From: Deltaproteobacteria bacterium IMCC39524
Lineage (GTDB): Bacteria > Desulfobacterota > Desulfuromonadia > Desulfuromonadales > BM103
Assembly (NCBI GenBank): GCA_029667085.1
Contig: JARUHJ010000005.1
Span: 1-64,000, forward strand
DNA: 64,000 nucleotides
Direction of reading: 5' to 3'
Of the stretch, positions 60,914-64,000 are shown piece after piece. The notes under the pieces are model-generated. The model ran no database searches, was not told the DNA's origin, and worked only from the letters and a program-made list of their open reading frames with translations. How positions within the stretch are numbered: the first letter of the stretch is position 1; each line of letters starts with the position of its first letter. The position numbers were made by a program, and so were the translations under genes.

Positions 60914-62719
60914 TTAACGGCACATATAACCGATAATCTCGTCAATGAATTCATTACCGAAGCGTTTCAACTTATGCTTGCCGACTCCATTGATCTCCAG
61001 CAAGGCAGCTTCATCGGTCGGCATTTTAGTCGCCATCTCGGCAAGGGTCGCGTCACCAAAGATCACATAGGGCGGCACGCCAGCTTCATCGGCCAGACGT
61101 TTGCGACGAATTCGCAAGACGTCGAAGAGCTCATCATCGTAATCAAAGTCACCGACCTGCGCTCGCCCTTTCTTCTGCAGAGTCTTGACCCGAATGCGCG
61201 GTTTGGCCAGGACTAACTGTTCTTCGCCGCGCAGTAACGGTCGTGCCGCTTCGGTTAATTTCAACACAGAGTAACTGGCTACATCCTGCACCAGGTAACC
61301 GCGGTGAATCAGTTGACGAATCAGGCTGCTCCAGGCATCAGCGACTTTCTCCGCACCTATACCGTAGGTAGAGAGTTTCTCGTGCCCCAGATCAAGAACC
61401 CTCTGGGTCTGGGCTCCTCGCAACACATCGACCACGTGACCGACACCGAACCTCTGGCCGACCCGGAAGACACAGGAGAGCGCTTTCTGTGCATCGACCG
61501 TGGCGTCGTAGGTTTCCGGTGGGTTAAGGCAAACATCACAGTTTCCGCAATCCTCTGCAAGCCGCTCACCAAAATAACCGAGTAGCACCTTGCGCCGGCA
61601 GGTCTGGGCTTCACCGAAGCCGACCATCGCCTGCAACTTATGCAGTTCGATACGTTTCTGCTCCGTGTTGTTGCTCTTCTCAATCAAGCCGCGACTAATG
61701 GCGATATCGCCATAACCAAACAGTAGCAAGGCCTCTGCGGGCAGGCTGTCACGCCCGGAGCGGCCGGTTTCCTGGTAATAGCTTTCGATATTTTTCGGCA
61801 GGTCATAATGCACGACAAAGCGCACATTCGGCTTGTCGATTCCCATGCCGAAAGCGACCGTCGCCACGACAATCTGGATATCATCACGCAAGAACATCTC
61901 CTGGACTTTCTTGCGCTCCTTGTCACCCAGACCGGCATGATAGGCACGCGCCTGGAGACCGGTCGCCGCCAGACGCTCGGCCACCTCTTCAACCCGTTTG
62001 CGCGAGAGAGCATAGATAATGCCGGCTTCCTGCTGATGGTCTGCAAGAAACTCTAACAGCTGATCAAAAGGTTTCTTCTTTTCGACCACCGTGTAACGGA
62101 TATTCGGCCGATCAAAACCGCTGATAAAACACTGCGCATGCACTAGGCCCAGTCGCTGCAAGACATCCTTGCGGGTTTGCGGATCAGCCGTCGCGGTCAG
62201 ACCGATCATCGGCACTTCGGGGAAGTGTTTGCGCAATTGACCCAGCTGAACATATTCAGGCCGGAAATCGTGCCCCCACTGGGAGACACAGTGGGCTTCA
62301 TCAATGGCAAAGAGAGCGACTGTCATACTTCTGAGCCGATCGAGGAAACCGTCACTGAGAAGGCGCTCCGGTGCCACGTAAAGCAGATCAAGCTCTCCGG
62401 CGTGCAGCTGAGCCAGCACCTGGCGCGACTCTTCCGCCTTGAGTGAAGAGTTGTAAAAGGCGGCACGCACACCGTTGGCAACCAGGGCGTCAACCTGGTC
62501 TTTCATCAAAGAAATCAGGGGAGAGACGACAATGGCGACGCCATCGCGATGCAGGGCAGGAATCTGGTAGCAGAGTGACTTGCCGCCACCGGTCGGCATC
62601 AGGACAAAAGCATCCTGACCGGCGATCAGAGCTTCGACAATCTCGCCCTGCTGGGGCCGGAATTCACTGTAGCCGAAGACCTCGTGCAGGGTCTGGCCAG
62701 AACTTACTTGAGATGACAT
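60914..62719 (-). CDS. recQ: ATP-dependent DNA helicase RecQ
   Basis: 601 residues. Walker A MPTGGGKSLCYQ, DEAH box AIDEAHCVSQWGHDFRPEY, helicase C domain with GMGIDKPNVRFVVHYDLPKN, RQC domain with zinc Cys (CRRKVLLGYFGE, CGNCDVC), and a C-terminal HRDC domain (MPTDEAALLEINGVGKHKL). The order and size are those of E. coli RecQ. Start MSSQVSSGQTL at 62719 was preferred over an upstream in-frame codon at 62773. It unwinds DNA in recombination and repair. Confidence 0.95.
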   Translation of the reverse strand: MSSQVSSGQTLHEVFGYSEFRPQQGEIVEALIAGQDAFVLMPTGGGKSLCYQIPALHRDGVAIVVSPLISLMKDQVDALVANGVRAAFYNSSLKAEESRQVLAQLHAGELDLLYVAPERLLSDGFLDRLRSMTVALFAIDEAHCVSQWGHDFRPEYVQLGQLRKHFPEVPMIGLTATADPQTRKDVLQRLGLVHAQCFISGFDRPNIRYTVVEKKKPFDQLLEFLADHQQEAGIIYALSRKRVEEVAERLAATGLQARAYHAGLGDKERKKVQEMFLRDDIQIVVATVAFGMGIDKPNVRFVVHYDLPKNIESYYQETGRSGRDSLPAEALLLFGYGDIAISRGLIEKSNNTEQKRIELHKLQAMVGFGEAQTCRRKVLLGYFGERLAEDCGNCDVCLNPPETYDATVDAQKALSCVFRVGQRFGVGHVVDVLRGAQTQRVLDLGHEKLSTYGIGAEKVADAWSSLIRQLIHRGYLVQDVASYSVLKLTEAARPLLRGEEQLVLAKPRIRVKTLQKKGRAQVGDFDYDDELFDVLRIRRKRLADEAGVPPYVIFGDATLAEMATKMPTDEAALLEINGVGKHKLKRFGNEFIDEIIGYMCR

Positions 62720-63140
62720 GGGAAGTAGAGCCTCGCGAAATGATGCGGTGTCTGCACACCGATAACATAACAATAAATATAATGAATCGTTACAATACCG
62801 CCATGTTCATTGTGGATCAAGGGACTTCTCTTGTCATGGTCCAAAGACATCTCCGCCTGGAAGAACCCACCGAACCAGCCAAAGACAAAATAGATGTGTT
62901 TTTTTTGCTTCGTTGAGGAGACAGCCAGGGACTGCGAACAGAAGGACAGAAACGGGAGTAAAGTAACAGCACTGTAGACCAGAAAAGGGTATTGAAGATA
63001 TTTTTAAAGCTTGCGCCCCAACGCCAGCGGGCCAAGTTCATAATGTCATTGCCCATATCAAGAAGTTCAACAAGAAGAGCAAGGAAGAGGACTACAAGCC
63101 ATGGTGCAAGAGACCCAAGGGACTTATGATGATGCTCTTA
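62720..63140. other. Intergenic stretch, nothing recognised
   Basis: No frame with both a ribosome binding site and a plausible sequence. The left part must contain the recQ promoter. Confidence 0.4.
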
Positions 63141-63428
63141 CTAATTGATAAACTTAAGGTCCTTTATCTTTGCAGCAATCCCGTATTTCCTGTTATGCGG
63201 TTCAACACGCACAACCTCCCCCAGACAACTCAACCGGATTGGCGCTCCCGGTAAGGTGTAATCGAAAGACAGTGAAAATTGCAGTATCTTCCCCTTAGCA
63301 AAGAGACCCTCAGACAAGAAATAAATACCTGCCCGGCTGACATCGCGAGTGACCAACTCCTCCTGACCGATGTGAAGTGGAATTTCAACATGGACGCGCT
63401 CTGCAACCCTTTTTTCATCAGGACCCAT
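63141..63428 (-). CDS. PilZ-domain c-di-GMP-binding protein
   Basis: 95 residues, a single PilZ domain. The two c-di-GMP motifs are present: RVAER (RxxxR, residues 7-11) and DVSRAG (D/NxSxxG, residues 29-34). The rest is a beta barrel (KILQFSLSFDY, LSCLGEVVRVEPHNRKYGIA). It would act as a small c-di-GMP receptor or adaptor; the target is unknown. ATG 63428 has GAGGTG 6 nt upstream; a GTG three codons earlier is possible. Confidence 0.88.
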   Translation of the reverse strand: MGPDEKRVAERVHVEIPLHIGQEELVTRDVSRAGIYFLSEGLFAKGKILQFSLSFDYTLPGAPIRLSCLGEVVRVEPHNRKYGIAAKIKDLKFIN

Positions 63429-63675
63429 AGTCTTCACCTCATGGTGAGTTATGACAGATAAAAATGCAGACCTTGAAACTTGTCTATTTAATAAGTGTAA
63501 GGACCAGACGACTTACATATGGATTTGCTTCATTCCTATTGAAAAACCCAATTGGCCGCTTTAAACAAGACGACTATTTACGACGCGACAACAAGACTCT
63601 CTTTATCTCTACAATATGCAGAGAGGGGTCTCTCCACAAGTCAAAGATGTTACCTGACCAACAGGCTCTAATCCT

Positions 63676-63885
63676 TCAACTCCAACGCCTTTCTTTTCCG
63701 CGGAGTTGACCGTGGTCCATGCCACGGATAGAATCACTGCCGACGACGACCCAACCCTCTTTACGTTTAAACTCAATGGTTTTATGGGTCTCAATCAGGG
63801 TATTGAGCAACGGTGAAGGGATCTTGTCAACGTGGCCGTCAGCATACCGAACCGGAATCAACTTTCTGAGCCTGAAAACTCCCAT
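63676..63885 (-). CDS. 69-aa GWVVVG/ERR small protein (diverged member)
   Basis: 69 residues. RKLIPVRYADGHVDKIPSPL, LLNTLIETHKTIEF, KRKEGWVVVGSDSIRG and GKERRWS line up with the 66-aa proteins at 4189 and 49521, but only the GWVVVG-D-R and ERR parts are strongly kept. GGGAGG stands before the ATG, and TTGACA lies about 100 bp upstream on the minus strand. This copy is not flanked by the GC-rich core, so it may be the older chromosomal form. Confidence 0.75.
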   Translation of the reverse strand: MGVFRLRKLIPVRYADGHVDKIPSPLLNTLIETHKTIEFKRKEGWVVVGSDSIRGMDHGQLRGKERRWS

Positions 63886-64000
63886 ATATTGCCTCCCGTT
63901 AACTTGCTCACGCCAGTTTACATGGAAACATATGCGATGAATTTTACAATCGACAGCTCAAGAAATCATTCTTTTGCCCCCAATATTGTCAAGCTTTAGT

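Noticed and set aside
1-64000. CRISPR arrays, IS elements, prophage or a replication origin
   Set aside because: The repeats are long, irregularly spaced and joined to terminators, with no spacer pattern. No transposase, integrase or phage gene was found, and no DnaA-box cluster or dnaA.

Overview
The window looks like chromosomal DNA of a Desulfuromonadales-type deltaproteobacterium (Geobacter, Desulfuromonas, Geopsychrobacter relatives). This rests on the mix of c-type cytochromes, two bacteriohemerythrins, c-di-GMP modules (GGDEF, PilZ, a GEMM riboswitch), a Cys-rich receiver-like protein, small GWVVVG/ERR proteins, ferrous and ferric iron uptake, and MopE-like and ethylbenzene-dehydrogenase-like secreted proteins. 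There is no rRNA, intact tRNA, IS element, prophage or CRISPR array.

Layout. 0-8 kb is accessory DNA: small genes (Sel1, ferritin-like, degenerate receiver, CxxC protein, GWVVVG protein, heme/MopE-like protein behind a GEMM riboswitch, a REC-GAF-GGDEF protein) separated by repeats. 8-14 kb holds an SLC13/RCK permease next to a decayed permease remnant, a GldA/F/G-like ABC operon behind a palindromic operator, and an outer-membrane barrel. 15.5-25 kb is iron transport: Fur-box promoter, feoA-feoB-feoC-dmeF, a histidine kinase, then a second Fur-box promoter with fbpA-fbpB-fbpC. 25-34 kb on the minus strand carries a Na,K-type P-ATPase coupled to a UspA protein, a large MscS-type channel and two Hsp20 genes. 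34-48 kb holds an AcuI-like reductase, GNAT and M20 enzymes, mgtE, a double rhodanese, a PAS kinase, MscS, YegP, an HerA-like ATPase, and an NHL plus tetraheme cytochrome pair. 48-53 kb returns to the repeat-rich style with two hemerythrins, a cytochrome c-prime-like protein and a SOUL protein. 53-64 kb is mostly housekeeping: DUF554, a sensor kinase, a DksA-like protein, moaC, radA, recQ, a PilZ protein, and a further GWVVVG protein at the right edge.

The main unexplained structure is intergenic. First, there is a family of short RNA genes (partial copy at 1-56; 390-475; 19633-19710; 47445-47552; 49003-49093; a decayed relative at 3366-3460). Each has a 5' hairpin and an intrinsic terminator whose loop carries a CCUCCU-like anti-Shine-Dalgarno sequence; several have a second ACCUCCU in the linker. 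Second, pieces of tRNA-Pro are scattered: at least eight 3' halves, most followed by the same terminator, and three inverted 5' halves. Third, these are joined to another repeated terminator and to a GC-rich core (TTCCGGGGCGGGGTTT) that occurs about eleven times, always on the + strand. Fourth, a block of about 400 bp with a 66-aa gene is duplicated at 4.0-4.6 and 49.3-49.9 kb, both copies flanked by that core.

Start sites were chosen by Shine-Dalgarno position and family length where the longest reading frame looked too long. Family names are from sequence recognition only; no database search was made.
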